Source: Pseudomonadota bacterium
GTDB taxonomy: Bacteria; Pseudomonadota; Gammaproteobacteria; Burkholderiales; Eutrophovitaceae
Direction: 5' to 3'
Assembly (NCBI GenBank): GCA_002704665.1
Contig: PAHB01000054.1
Location: 1 to 19,548, forward strand
DNA length: 19,548 nucleotides
The notes below the pieces were generated by a model that worked only from the letters and a program-made list of their open reading frames with translations, was not told the origin of the DNA and made no database searches. Both the position numbers and the translations under genes were made by a program. Below, in pieces: positions 8,170 to 16,252 of this stretch (positions are counted from its first letter, which is position 1; each line of letters begins with the position of its first letter).

Positions 8170-8188
8170 TAATTATATTCTTGATTTA

Positions 8189-9436
8189 TTATTTGGTATT
8201 CGCTGTGCGATTATCTAGGTATTCTCGTTCAACATATTTTGAAATAATTTCCTGAAAATCCTCAGCAATGTTATCGCCTTTTAACGTTACCGTTTTCTGT
8301 CCATTTTCGTATACTGGTGCCACCGGCACTTCTCCGTTTCCCGGCAGGCTGATGCCAAGATTAGCGTGCTTGCTCTCACCAGGACCATTCACTACACAAC
8401 CCATTACAGCAACTTTCATTTCTTCAACTCCTGGATATTTATGTTTCCAAACCGCAATCTTCAGTCTTAAAAACTCCTGTATTTTTTCTGCCAATTCTTG
8501 AAAAAAAACACTCGAGGTTCGCCCACAACCGGGACACGAAACAACAAGAGGCACAAATGATCTGATTCCCATTGTTTGTAATATTTCTTGCGCTACCCTC
8601 ACTTCTCGAGATCTATCACCATTTGGTTCCGGAGTAAGCGAAATCCTGATAGTGTCGCCAATTCCTTCTTGCAGGAGGATTGACAATGCCGCGGTGGACG
8701 CCACTACTGCTTTAGAACCGATTCCCGCCTCGGTTAATCCCAAGTGAAGCGGAAAGCTGCAACTTTTCGCCAATTCACGATAAATAACGATCAAATCTTG
8801 TACATCGCTAACTTTACACGAAAGAATAATCTTATCGTTGGGCAACCCATAGGCATTAGCTTTAAACGCAGACTCCAGTGCCGACTTGATAAGAGCTTCT
8901 CTCATAATTTCTCTCGAACTAGCTTTTTTCGCCCGAGAGGCATTATCGTCCATTGTCCTAGCTAGAACACTTTGATCTAAGCTTCCCCAATTAACACCAA
9001 TCCTAATTGGCTTCTCGTGTTTACAAGCCATCTCGATCATCGAAAGAAATCTTGTATCCCGTGTGCTGCCAAATCCAACATTTCCCGGATTTATTCTAAA
9101 TTTATCAAGTAACGACGCACATTCAGGATTATCTTTCAGTAGTTTATCGCCGTTATAGTGAAAATCACCCACTAAAGGAGTACTTATATTTTTTTTTACC
9201 AGAATATTTTTTATATTGGGAACAGCTGCCGCTGCTTTTTGAGAATTTACAGTGATTCGCACAATCTCTGAGCCGGCAATTGCAAGTTCCTCAATCTGTC
9301 TAGCGGTGGCTACAACATCCTCTGTATCCGTATCTGTCATGGACTGAACAAGTATAGGATTACCCCCACCGACTTTTAAATTACCAATGAGAACCGTTTT
9401 TGTATTCCTGCGATGTGGAAACATTTTTTCCGCCAT
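8189..9436 (-). CDS. ispG: IspG, 4-hydroxy-3-methylbut-2-enyl diphosphate synthase
   Basis: IspG (GcpE) converts methylerythritol cyclodiphosphate to HMBPP, the penultimate step of the MEP isoprenoid pathway, using a [4Fe-4S] cluster. The cluster ligands are visible as CPGCGR and GCVVNGPGE (Cys303, Cys306 and Cys349 counted from the GTG start; catalytic Glu356). The N-terminal TIM barrel includes NPILVQSMTDTDTED, FHYNG and RINPGNVG. The protein is about 415 residues, longer than E. coli IspG (372), as usual in betaproteobacteria. Two starts are possible: ATG at 9436 with AAAGG 5 bases upstream, or GTG at 9442 with GGAG 6 bases upstream; I prefer ATG. The gene follows rodZ with under 10 bases between. 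Confidence 0.95.
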   Translation of the reverse strand: MAEKMFPHRRNTKTVLIGNLKVGGGNPILVQSMTDTDTEDVVATARQIEELAIAGSEIVRITVNSQKAAAAVPNIKNILVKKNISTPLVGDFHYNGDKLLKDNPECASLLDKFRINPGNVGFGSTRDTRFLSMIEMACKHEKPIRIGVNWGSLDQSVLARTMDDNASRAKKASSREIMREALIKSALESAFKANAYGLPNDKIILSCKVSDVQDLIVIYRELAKSCSFPLHLGLTEAGIGSKAVVASTAALSILLQEGIGDTIRISLTPEPNGDRSREVRVAQEILQTMGIRSFVPLVVSCPGCGRTSSVFFQELAEKIQEFLRLKIAVWKHKYPGVEEMKVAVMGCVVNGPGESKHANLGISLPGNGEVPVAPVYENGQKTVTLKGDNIAEDFQEIISKYVEREYLDNRTANTK

Positions 9437-9445
9437 GACCACCTT

Positions 9446-10237
9446 TCACTCCAGAACCAGTCTCGCCACCGAAACACGGGTGTGAGGTGCTAAGTCTACT
9501 ATATTATTGTTAAAACTCAGACTTACCCCGGAGGCATTTCCAATAATCAACGAAAGGGGCGGTTTACCTATGATTTGTCTGTCAACACCTTGGGGATTTA
9601 GCTCAGCAAAAATAGTTTCTCCGTTACCGTTTTTCACTTCTACCCATGACTCTTGAGAAAACGTCAAAACAATTACTCCCATACCTTCCATTAGTTCTGT
9701 AACAGGCACACCATCATTAGGCCTTATTTCTGCAGCCGGTATTGTTTCATTATTTTTTCCTAATGCGTCTCCGCTTTGTTTCCTATCACGTAGTTTTTGA
9801 CGAGTATCGTCCAATAAATCCTCAGATTGTATTTGTTCCAAGCCTGTTCGTTGCGTTTCTGTCGTCCCCAAAAGCAAACCTAACCCAACAGATAAAACCA
9901 AAAAAGAAATTAAAAAACACAGGACAACAAAATCGGTATTTTTCTCTTTTTCTTGGACGTTTTCATTATCTTTGTCCGCGGCTTCCTTAGTTCCTTCTGA
10001 AGGTGGAGAAAGAAGCTCATCTGCTGCTGCAATCAACGGCTGGAACTCAATACCTAAAATCTTTGAGTAATTTCTGATATATCCATGAACAAATACTGGA
10101 CCCGCAAAAAATTTAAAATTATTTTCCTCAAGAGCTTCTAACTGTTTGTGAGAAATTTTTAGCTTTTGGGCTACATCAGCTAAACTTAAGTTTAATCGAC
10201 GTCTTTCCGATTTTAAGGCTGTGCCTGGATCTTTCAT
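9446..10237 (-). CDS. rodZ: RodZ-like cell-shape protein (HTH, transmembrane, DUF4115)
   Basis: RodZ links the MreB cytoskeleton to the membrane and helps set rod shape. The 263-residue protein has a cytoplasmic helix-turn-helix domain (about 5-70, with LSLADVAQKLKISHKQLEALE and FVHGYIRNYSKILGI), an acidic linker, a single transmembrane segment (about 103-124), and a periplasmic beta domain ending near 263 (ESWVEVKNGNGETIFAE, then IGNASGVSLSFN), the DUF4115 domain. The order rodZ-ispG-hisS is widely conserved. It is shorter than E. coli RodZ (337), mainly in the linkers. The ATG has no clear ribosome binding site. The usual upstream neighbour pilF is missing: only 60 bases separate rodZ from rlmN. 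Confidence 0.88.
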   Translation of the reverse strand: MKDPGTALKSERRRLNLSLADVAQKLKISHKQLEALEENNFKFFAGPVFVHGYIRNYSKILGIEFQPLIAAADELLSPPSEGTKEAADKDNENVQEKEKNTDFVVLCFLISFLVLSVGLGLLLGTTETQRTGLEQIQSEDLLDDTRQKLRDRKQSGDALGKNNETIPAAEIRPNDGVPVTELMEGMGVIVLTFSQESWVEVKNGNGETIFAELNPQGVDRQIIGKPPLSLIIGNASGVSLSFNNNIVDLAPHTRVSVARLVLE

Positions 10238-10297
10238 AATTATTTTGCCTACTTTGGAAACTTTTTTTTCATAACTTTAAATGATAGGAAACACTCC

Positions 10298-11449
10298 CTA
10301 TAAAGCCGGTACGTTCAGGCTTTGTCTCCCCGTTTTATCTTTGAAACTTCCCGCAAGTTGACCACAAGCACTATCTATTTCCTGGCCTCTAGTTTTACGA
10401 ATTGTACACACATAGCCTTTTGACTTAAGTATATCGCGAAAATTCTTGATAGTATCAAGGGATGATGTTTTAAATCCCGAGTCCTTAAACGGATTAAATG
10501 GGATGAGGTTAACTTTACAAGGAACATCTGACAGCAGTGCGGCTAAAACCTTAGCCTGTCGAGTGCTATCATTTACACCAGCCAACATAACGTACTCAAA
10601 GGTGATGTAATCTTTGGCTCGAGAAACATCGGCACCTGTACCAACACAATCATCAGTAACTGAAGCTCTGTTAGCATACCTAAGGCACGCTTCCATAAGT
10701 GATTTAATAGGATATTTTTTGTTAATAGGAACCAACTGATCACGCAAATCATCGTCAGGAGCATGCAGTGAAACGGCCAATGAAACCGGACAATCCGTCA
10801 ACAATCTATCAATACTAGGAACAATGCCAGAGGTTGACAAAGTAATTCTGCGTCTTGAATAGCCGTAAGCATTATCGTCTAGCATAATTTGAATCGCCTT
10901 TACGACATTTCTATAATTAGCTAAAGGTTCACCCATACCCATCATCACGATATTACTAATTGGCTGCACGATATTTTCCTGCATCGAGGTCCGAGACAAA
11001 TTTAAATTAGAATCTAAAATTTTCGACGCAAACCACAGCTGTCCGACAATCTCTGCGACTGTTAAATTTCGGTTAAAACCCTGTCTTCCGGTAGAGCAAA
11101 ACGCACATTCTAGTGCACACCCTACCTGGGCGGAAACACAAAGCGTCCCTCTGTTTTTTTCTGGGATAAATACTGTCTCGACCGAGTTAACTGAATCTAC
11201 TTCAATCAACCATTTTATAGTGCCATCTGGAGCTACTTTTTCACTTATAGCCCTAGGGGTTTCGACTGTAGAGTTGCTCTCCAAGGTTTTTTGTAAATTT
11301 TGCGATAGATTCGTCATCAACGAGAATTTTTGCTGTTTCTCTTTGTGCATCCAGCGTATTAACTGTCGGGCTCTGAATGGTTTTTCCCCTAAATCAAGGA
11401 AAAATTCCTCCAAATCCCTCGAATCTAGATTCAAAAGATTCTTCAACAT
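10298..11449 (-). CDS. rlmN: RlmN, radical-SAM 23S rRNA/tRNA adenine-C2 methyltransferase
   Basis: RlmN methylates A2503 of 23S rRNA and A37 of some tRNAs at C2. The radical-SAM cluster motif is CALECAFC (Cys111, Cys115, Cys118), followed by GMGEP (171-175). The C-terminal RKTRGQEIDSACGQLAG carries the Cys (362) that forms the methyl-carrying intermediate. The opening LLNLDSRDLEEFF and the RARQLIRWMHK stretch are typical. The length (383) matches E. coli. Compared with E. coli, the loop between CLRYAN and DYITFEYVML carries roughly 13 extra residues (about 262-277), offset by a shorter C-terminal tail. It lies just after ndk with an 18-base gap, the conserved pairing, and the catalytic residues are intact. 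A weak TTGAG lies upstream of the ATG. Confidence 0.95.
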   Translation of the reverse strand: MLKNLLNLDSRDLEEFFLDLGEKPFRARQLIRWMHKEKQQKFSLMTNLSQNLQKTLESNSTVETPRAISEKVAPDGTIKWLIEVDSVNSVETVFIPEKNRGTLCVSAQVGCALECAFCSTGRQGFNRNLTVAEIVGQLWFASKILDSNLNLSRTSMQENIVQPISNIVMMGMGEPLANYRNVVKAIQIMLDDNAYGYSRRRITLSTSGIVPSIDRLLTDCPVSLAVSLHAPDDDLRDQLVPINKKYPIKSLMEACLRYANRASVTDDCVGTGADVSRAKDYITFEYVMLAGVNDSTRQAKVLAALLSDVPCKVNLIPFNPFKDSGFKTSSLDTIKNFRDILKSKGYVCTIRKTRGQEIDSACGQLAGSFKDKTGRQSLNVPAL

Positions 11450-11467
11450 TTGTAGAAACTCAATCTA

Positions 11468-11872
11468 TCAGGCATTAGGAAAGAAAAAGGCGATTTCTAT
11501 CTTTGCGTTTTCCAATGAGTCGGACCCGTGCACGGCATTAGCATCGATGGACTGCGCAAATTCTGCCCTTATGGTACCCGGATCAGCTTTTTCTGGATCA
11601 GTAGCTCCCATAATTTTCCGATTGAGGTGAACCGCGTTTTCTCCCTGTAGCACTTGAATCATAACTTTGCCTGAGGTCATAAATTTTATTAGATCAGTGA
11701 AAAATGGCCGATCCTTGTGTATTTTGTAAAATTCCGAAGCTTGAGCTTCGGTGAGCAACTCCATCTTTGCTTCCACTATACGTAGACCGGCTTCCTCGAA
11801 TCTGCTGAGAATTTGACCAATATGGTTGTTTTTTACTGCGTCTGGTTTAATAATCGAAAGTGTTTGTTCCAC
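11468..11872 (-). CDS. ndk: Ndk, nucleoside diphosphate kinase (GTG start)
   Basis: Ndk transfers the terminal phosphate between nucleoside triphosphates and diphosphates via a phosphohistidine. The sequence has the family start EQTLSIIKPDAVKNN, the nucleotide-binding KFMTSGKVMIQVLQGENAV, IMGATDP and the active-site NAVHGSDS (His115). I start it at GTG 11872, giving 134 residues, because AGGA (11879-11882) ends 6 bases upstream and homologues begin just before TLSIIKPDA; a longer reading from ATG 11902 adds ten residues with no match to the family. The C-terminus ends AFFFPNA, several residues short of most relatives. It heads the ndk-rlmN-rodZ run and lies about 120 bases downstream of dctM. 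Confidence 0.95.
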   Translation of the reverse strand: MEQTLSIIKPDAVKNNHIGQILSRFEEAGLRIVEAKMELLTEAQASEFYKIHKDRPFFTDLIKFMTSGKVMIQVLQGENAVHLNRKIMGATDPEKADPGTIRAEFAQSIDANAVHGSDSLENAKIEIAFFFPNA

Positions 11873-11902
11873 TAAATTTCCTATTTTTAAGTTTGTTTTC
11901 AA

Positions 11903-11908
11903 ATAATA
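11903..11908 (-). promoter_or_regulatory. Possible -10 box of an ndk promoter (weak)
   Basis: In the gap between dctM and ndk the minus strand reads TATTAT, five of six matches to TATAAT, about 31 bases before the GTG of ndk. No convincing -35 box lies 16-18 bases upstream (AAATCT at 17). This is the longest gap in the window and the natural place for a promoter for the ndk run. I see no hairpin plus T-run here to end transcription after dctM, so read-through from the TRAP genes is possible. Confidence 0.25.
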
Positions 11909-11993
11909 ACATAAAGAAGCTCAATAGATTTGCTGATGTAATCTCACGTCTCCTCAATCCAGCATTCCAGATTCCTATGGCTTGGCGTTTTGA

Positions 11994-13283
11994 TCATTCA
12001 TAAACCAAATTAGGCAACCAGAGAGATATTTCTGGTACAAATGTTATTAGAAACAAAAATCCTATCATTGCGATAGCCCAGGGAAAAGCCGCAATTGCCA
12101 CTTTAGTCATTCCCATTCTTGAAATATGACTTGCGACAAATAAGTTCAAACCGACAGGAGGGGTAATCATTCCTATTTCCATGTTAATTGTCATTATAAT
12201 TCCTAAATGAACAGGATCTATTCCTAATTGCAACGCTATTGGTAACGCCAGGGGGGCTAAAATCAAAATTATGGCACTTGGCTCCATAAACTGTCCGGCA
12301 ACTAACAACAAAATATTCAAAGCTAGCAAAAACATATAGGGTGATAACTCGTTCTCAACTACCCAAAGTGCCAGCTCTTGAGGAATTTGCTCGGAGGTTA
12401 AAAGAAAAGAAAATAAGATTGCATTAGTAATTATGTATAAAATCATCGAACTTGTGTTCGCCGCACTAAGAATCACCTTGGGCAGCTGAGGCAAACCTAT
12501 CGTTTTTTCAACTACAACAGAAATAAAAAATGCATACACAGCGCTGATAGCTGCAGCCTCTGTTGGTGTGAAAACTCCACCGTAGATACCGCCCAGAACT
12601 ATAACCACCAATAATAGTCCAGAAAATGCATCTTTAAACGCAGCCCAAATTTCTTTTACCGATGCAGACTCTGATCTTGGGAATTTTTTTATCTTTGCCG
12701 TAAAGTAAACCATTCCTATTAGTAATATTCCCAGCAGCGCCCCGGGCACCATTCCGGCTAAAAACATCTTTCCAGCGCTTTGCGACGTGCTTACAGCGTA
12801 GATAATTAAAACAATAGAAGGTGGAATTAATATCCCCAACGAACCACTGGTTGCAATTACTCCTGTAGAAAACGCTTTTGGATATCCCTCTTTTACTAAT
12901 GCCGGTAACATTATCGAACCTATTGCAACTACCGTCGCTGGACTTGATCCCGAGACAGTCGCAAAAAAAGCACATGCTAAAACTGCTGAAATTGCCAATC
13001 CGCCAGGAAGAGAACCAACCAAAGCCTTGGCAAATCTAACAAGTTTTGCCGCACTGCCACCTTCGACTAAGAAAGTCCCAGATAATATAAAAAATGGCAC
13101 AGCCATGATGGCAAAACTTTCTAATCCGGTGAACAACCGCTGGGATAAAATGTTCACTGTGTCTCCATCAAATGATGAAAAAATAGTTATAAACAACATT
13201 ACTGTTGCTCCCAGAGCTATAGATATTGGAGTTCCCGTTAGCAGTAGGGCAAGTAGGATAGCGACAATAATCAGAATGGTCAT
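11994..13283 (-). CDS. dctM: TRAP transporter large permease, DctM-like
   Basis: Large membrane subunit that moves the substrate across the inner membrane driven by a sodium or proton gradient. The 429-residue protein is almost entirely hydrophobic, with about a dozen membrane segments and the DctM family motifs GTPISIALG near the N-terminus, SLPGGLAISAVLACAFFATV, SGSSPATVVAIGSIMLPA, SGSLGILIPPSIVLIIYAV, GGVFTPTEAAAISAVYAF and MITPPVGLNLFVASHI near the C-terminus. It overlaps dctQ in an ATGA (13280-13283). The order dctP-dctQ-dctM is the standard TRAP operon. Substrate cannot be read from this subunit; see dctP. Confidence 0.95.
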   Translation of the reverse strand: MTILIIVAILLALLLTGTPISIALGATVMLFITIFSSFDGDTVNILSQRLFTGLESFAIMAVPFFILSGTFLVEGGSAAKLVRFAKALVGSLPGGLAISAVLACAFFATVSGSSPATVVAIGSIMLPALVKEGYPKAFSTGVIATSGSLGILIPPSIVLIIYAVSTSQSAGKMFLAGMVPGALLGILLIGMVYFTAKIKKFPRSESASVKEIWAAFKDAFSGLLLVVIVLGGIYGGVFTPTEAAAISAVYAFFISVVVEKTIGLPQLPKVILSAANTSSMILYIITNAILFSFLLTSEQIPQELALWVVENELSPYMFLLALNILLLVAGQFMEPSAIILILAPLALPIALQLGIDPVHLGIIMTINMEIGMITPPVGLNLFVASHISRMGMTKVAIAAFPWAIAMIGFLFLITFVPEISLWLPNLVYE

Positions 13284-13822
13284 GAAATCTTTTTATCTTC
13301 CATAATTCGTCCAGGCAAAAACCCAGATTTTAGATAAACCGAAAACACCTGAAGAAATCTTATCGTCATTAAACCCGAGCCTAAAGGGATACAAAGGTAG
13401 ACTATCCACATAGGTAACAAAAGGTCAGGGGAAACTTGACCTGTGGAATATATAAAACCCACCCATCGCACCCCTAAAAAGGAAATGACCGCGGTGAATA
13501 AAATCCCAATAATTAATGCCAGAGACACCAATCGTCTTTGATATCCAAGGTTAACGTTTGCAACCAAAATATCTACACCTATATGCACTCCGGTTCGGAC
13601 ACCATATGCAGCGCCGAATTTCGCCATCCAAATAAAAGAATAGATGCAAACTTCCTGAGCCCAAGAAAAATGTACAAACCACAAATAGTCCCAAAGAAAA
13701 TCAACGCTCATCAGCGATCGATGTAGGATTGAGAGGAAGATAACAATGGTAGCAAGGCTCATGAAGAAAACAATAACGAATTCCTCTAACCGATTAAGAC
13801 TTTTAGCTACCGCATGTAACAT
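13280..13822 (-). CDS. dctQ: TRAP transporter small permease, DctQ-like
   Basis: Small membrane subunit that partners DctM and helps dock the binding protein. The 180-residue product has four membrane segments (about 14-34, 53-72, 98-118 and 135-155), and the family features WAQEVCIYSFIWMAKFGAAY and VRTGVHIGVDIL between the second and third. The basic stretch LGYQRRL precedes the third segment. It starts at ATG 13822, 25 bases after the dctP stop, with only a weak GAAAGA upstream, and its TGA overlaps the ATG of dctM. The gene belongs with dctP and dctM as one transport operon. Confidence 0.92.
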   Translation of the reverse strand: MLHAVAKSLNRLEEFVIVFFMSLATIVIFLSILHRSLMSVDFLWDYLWFVHFSWAQEVCIYSFIWMAKFGAAYGVRTGVHIGVDILVANVNLGYQRRLVSLALIIGILFTAVISFLGVRWVGFIYSTGQVSPDLLLPMWIVYLCIPLGSGLMTIRFLQVFSVYLKSGFLPGRIMEDKKIS

Positions 13823-13847
13823 TTAGATTCTTTCAATATAATATCGT

Positions 13848-14834
13848 TTATTGGATATTCGAAAGCAATTCATAAACATCGTTGAGATTTTCCTTACCGA
13901 TTTTTTCAGCAAATTTCTTGTGTACCGGAATTAATCGTTTTCTCCAAACTTCTTTTTCTTCAGATGGTAATTCATATATTTCTGTTTTTCCGGATTTCCT
14001 AACCGCCTCGAGAGCTGCCATATTTTCGGCTCGAGCAATCTCTCTTTCATAAGCTGTTGCGTCAACAATAGCTCTCTCCAATTTATTACGGATATTTGGA
14101 TCTAAGTTATCCCAAAATTTTTTGTTAGTAACGACCGCATAAACCAAATATCCATGATGGGATAAAGTGAGATATTTTTGAACTTCATGCATCTTCTGCG
14201 TGTATAGATTAGAAATTGGGTTCTCCGTGCCATCCACGACACCTTGCTGAAGGGCTGTATAGACTTCCGAGAAAGCCATGACTTGAGGCATAGTTCTCAA
14301 TCGACGCATCGTCGCCTCTAGCACCTTGGATGATTGAATTCTCATTTTTAAACCTTGAAAATCTTTTAATTTTCGCAATGGTCTATTGGCTGAAAAATGT
14401 TTAAATCCATTATCCCAGAAGGCGAGACCTCTTAATCCTTTTTTATCTAATTTTTTAAACAATCTTGCACCGATTTTTCCGTCTGTAACCTTGTGAACGG
14501 TTTCTACGTCGGGGAACAAATAAGGAAGGTCAAAAATTTCAAAATCGCGAATACCCATTGGACCAAATTTTGATACAGACGGAGCCGCCATGTGTATCAC
14601 TCCCATTTGCAAAGCCTCTAATTCTTCCCTATCTTTAAAAAGCTGACTATTTGGATAGACCTCTACAACTACCGTTCCATCGGTATATTTTTCAGCTAAT
14701 TCCTTAAATTTCAGGGCTGCTTTGCCCTTTGGTGTATCCTGGGCAACCACATGATTAAATTTAATCACTAACGGAGTCGGGTATATAACTGTTGAAAACA
14801 ACCAAAAAGTAAGAACCAAAATCAATCGAACCAT
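13848..14834 (-). CDS. dctP: TRAP transporter periplasmic solute-binding protein, DctP-like
   Basis: Captures the substrate in the periplasm and delivers it to DctQM. The 328-residue product has a signal peptide (about residues 1-20, hydrophobic VRLILVLTFWLFSTVIY), then the DctP fold. Conserved marks are AFWDNGFKHFSANRPL, GLKMRIQSSK with the carboxylate-binding Arg at 165, and GVVDGTENPISNLYTQKMHE with Asn205, 40 residues on as in characterised binding proteins. The GTENP form and FWDNGFK resemble the C4-dicarboxylate (malate, succinate, fumarate) branch, so I infer that substrate without proof. AAGGAG (14842-14847) ends 7 bases before the ATG, and the ATG overlaps the tilS TAA (TAATG), so it follows tilS in one transcript. 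Confidence 0.94.
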   Translation of the reverse strand: MVRLILVLTFWLFSTVIYPTPLVIKFNHVVAQDTPKGKAALKFKELAEKYTDGTVVVEVYPNSQLFKDREELEALQMGVIHMAAPSVSKFGPMGIRDFEIFDLPYLFPDVETVHKVTDGKIGARLFKKLDKKGLRGLAFWDNGFKHFSANRPLRKLKDFQGLKMRIQSSKVLEATMRRLRTMPQVMAFSEVYTALQQGVVDGTENPISNLYTQKMHEVQKYLTLSHHGYLVYAVVTNKKFWDNLDPNIRNKLERAIVDATAYEREIARAENMAALEAVRKSGKTEIYELPSEEKEVWRKRLIPVHKKFAEKIGKENLNDVYELLSNIQ

Positions 14835-16219
14835 TAATCATCTCCTTTTTTCGAAAAGTATAGGCCTTTTTGCAAGCTATCACTTCTAGCCCAATGAAAA
14901 GACAACGCTGGCTCCCCTCGACGAGAAACAAACTTTTTAGATAATCCTATTTGTGGCATCCAAATCAACTCATCACCCAAAAAAATAAGGGGCATGTCAG
15001 TTCGCATCCAAGGAGGAATACCTGCCTCTTGAAAAATTTTTTTTAGGCTCCGTCTATTGGTCGAGTTTCCAACATACATTTTCTCCCCCCCACTTCGGTA
15101 TTTTATTTTAAGATGCTTTGTGCTTAGCTTTTCTAATTTTAGACCTTGATGGGAATTTGTTTTAAAAACCAGAAAACCGTTGCCTTCGGGAAGTTTTATC
15201 TTTTTTTGACCTCTCCATAATCTCACAAAATTCGGGCACTCGCGCCTTTCGCGATTACATAAAAATAATCGCCTTCGGTAACGGCGAAAAACAAAATGTT
15301 TAAAAGGTAAATTAATTTGCGCATCCTCTCTTGCCTCAAATATTTGCCTAACAACCTCATCGAGAAAAGCTTTTGAGGGGAACTGCCCGGAATAATCAAA
15401 AATAAGATACCTCATTAAATTGGTAATTCGTAGGAAATTTAATTGTTTTAAGTGAATAAGATTCAGCCCGGGCTTTTGGTCGTCGACAGCTTCCATGTCA
15501 ATTCGAGCTAGCTCTTGATTCAAAGTCTGACTATCTGCGAGGTTTTTTATGCTCCGCGCAATTACTGGGCGAGAATCCGGATATTTTTTGTATACTTTAG
15601 GCAAAACTTGTCTACGCAAAAAGTTACGATCCAATGTTTCATCCCGATTGGAATCGTCTTCAACCCATGTAATCCTATTTTGTCGAGCATAGTCTAGAAT
15701 CAGTCTTCTTTCTATTTGCAACCAGGGTCTGATGATATAAGGCCCATTTCTTCCCCAAGGAGCCCTCGATCTTGGCATTGATGAGAGACCTCTAGCCCCT
15801 GCACCCCGTAAAAGTTGTAAGAAAAAAGTCTCAATTTGATCATCGATATGATGACCCAAAAAAATAAACTGGTGTGATTGTTCGGAAAAAATTTTATATC
15901 TGGCCTGACGCGCCGCTGCCTCAATGCCAAGACCATCTTCCACATCTACTTTCACCTTTTTTGCGATAAAATTCACGTTGAGAATCTTTGAAATATGGCG
16001 ACAAAAATTTTCCCAATAATCGGATTTAGGATTCAATTGGTGGTTTACATGCAAAGCCGAAATATTGATGTCATATTTTTTAGCGATACCTGAAAATATA
16101 CTCAAAAGAGTGATTGAATCACAACCACCACTTACTGCAACGCAAACACTATGTCCTTGTATTTTTTCTGCAAGTATTGTGTCTATCAGAACTGCTTCAA
16201 GACAATCAGCATTGCTCAT
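14834..16219 (-). CDS. tilS: TilS, tRNA(Ile)-lysidine synthase
   Basis: TilS replaces the wobble cytidine of tRNA-Ile(CAU) with lysidine so that it reads AUA; it is essential in most bacteria. The N-terminal PP-loop ATPase domain shows SGGCDS (30-35), HVNHQLNPKSDYWE (57-70), GIEAAARQARY (98-108) and HHIDDQIETFFLQLLRGAGARGL (from 123), followed by the family's NFLRRQVLP. The C-terminal TilS domain follows (about 340-461, with KKIFQEAGIPPWMRTDMPLI). The length (461) is typical for proteobacteria. The ATG at 16219 has no clear ribosome binding site. It follows accA by 33 bases, the usual betaproteobacterial pairing, and its TAA overlaps the start of dctP. Confidence 0.95.
   Translation of the reverse strand: MSNADCLEAVLIDTILAEKIQGHSVCVAVSGGCDSITLLSIFSGIAKKYDINISALHVNHQLNPKSDYWENFCRHISKILNVNFIAKKVKVDVEDGLGIEAAARQARYKIFSEQSHQFIFLGHHIDDQIETFFLQLLRGAGARGLSSMPRSRAPWGRNGPYIIRPWLQIERRLILDYARQNRITWVEDDSNRDETLDRNFLRRQVLPKVYKKYPDSRPVIARSIKNLADSQTLNQELARIDMEAVDDQKPGLNLIHLKQLNFLRITNLMRYLIFDYSGQFPSKAFLDEVVRQIFEAREDAQINLPFKHFVFRRYRRRLFLCNRERRECPNFVRLWRGQKKIKLPEGNGFLVFKTNSHQGLKLEKLSTKHLKIKYRSGGEKMYVGNSTNRRSLKKIFQEAGIPPWMRTDMPLIFLGDELIWMPQIGLSKKFVSRRGEPALSFHWARSDSLQKGLYFSKKGDD
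14842..14847 (-). promoter_or_regulatory. Strong ribosome binding site of dctP inside the tilS 3' end
   Basis: AAGGAG on the minus strand lies within the last codons of tilS and ends 7 bases before the dctP ATG at 14834. It is among the strongest in the window, so dctP could be translated far more than tilS from one message. Confidence 0.75.
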
Positions 16220-16252
16220 TTGAATCTGTTTTTTTTGATGGGAAATACATTA

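Noticed and set aside
7789..8172. Open frame of 127 codons on the plus strand
   Set aside because: It lies wholly antisense to hisS, has no recognisable domain, and its Cys/His/Phe-rich composition is that of a shadow frame.
11220..11630. Open frame of 136 codons on the plus strand spanning the rlmN start and the ndk end
   Set aside because: Antisense to two clear genes, with no family resemblance.
12634..12975. Second minus-strand frame of 113 codons inside dctM
   Set aside because: Overlaps the true DctM frame, Cys/Asn-rich, no motif or binding site.
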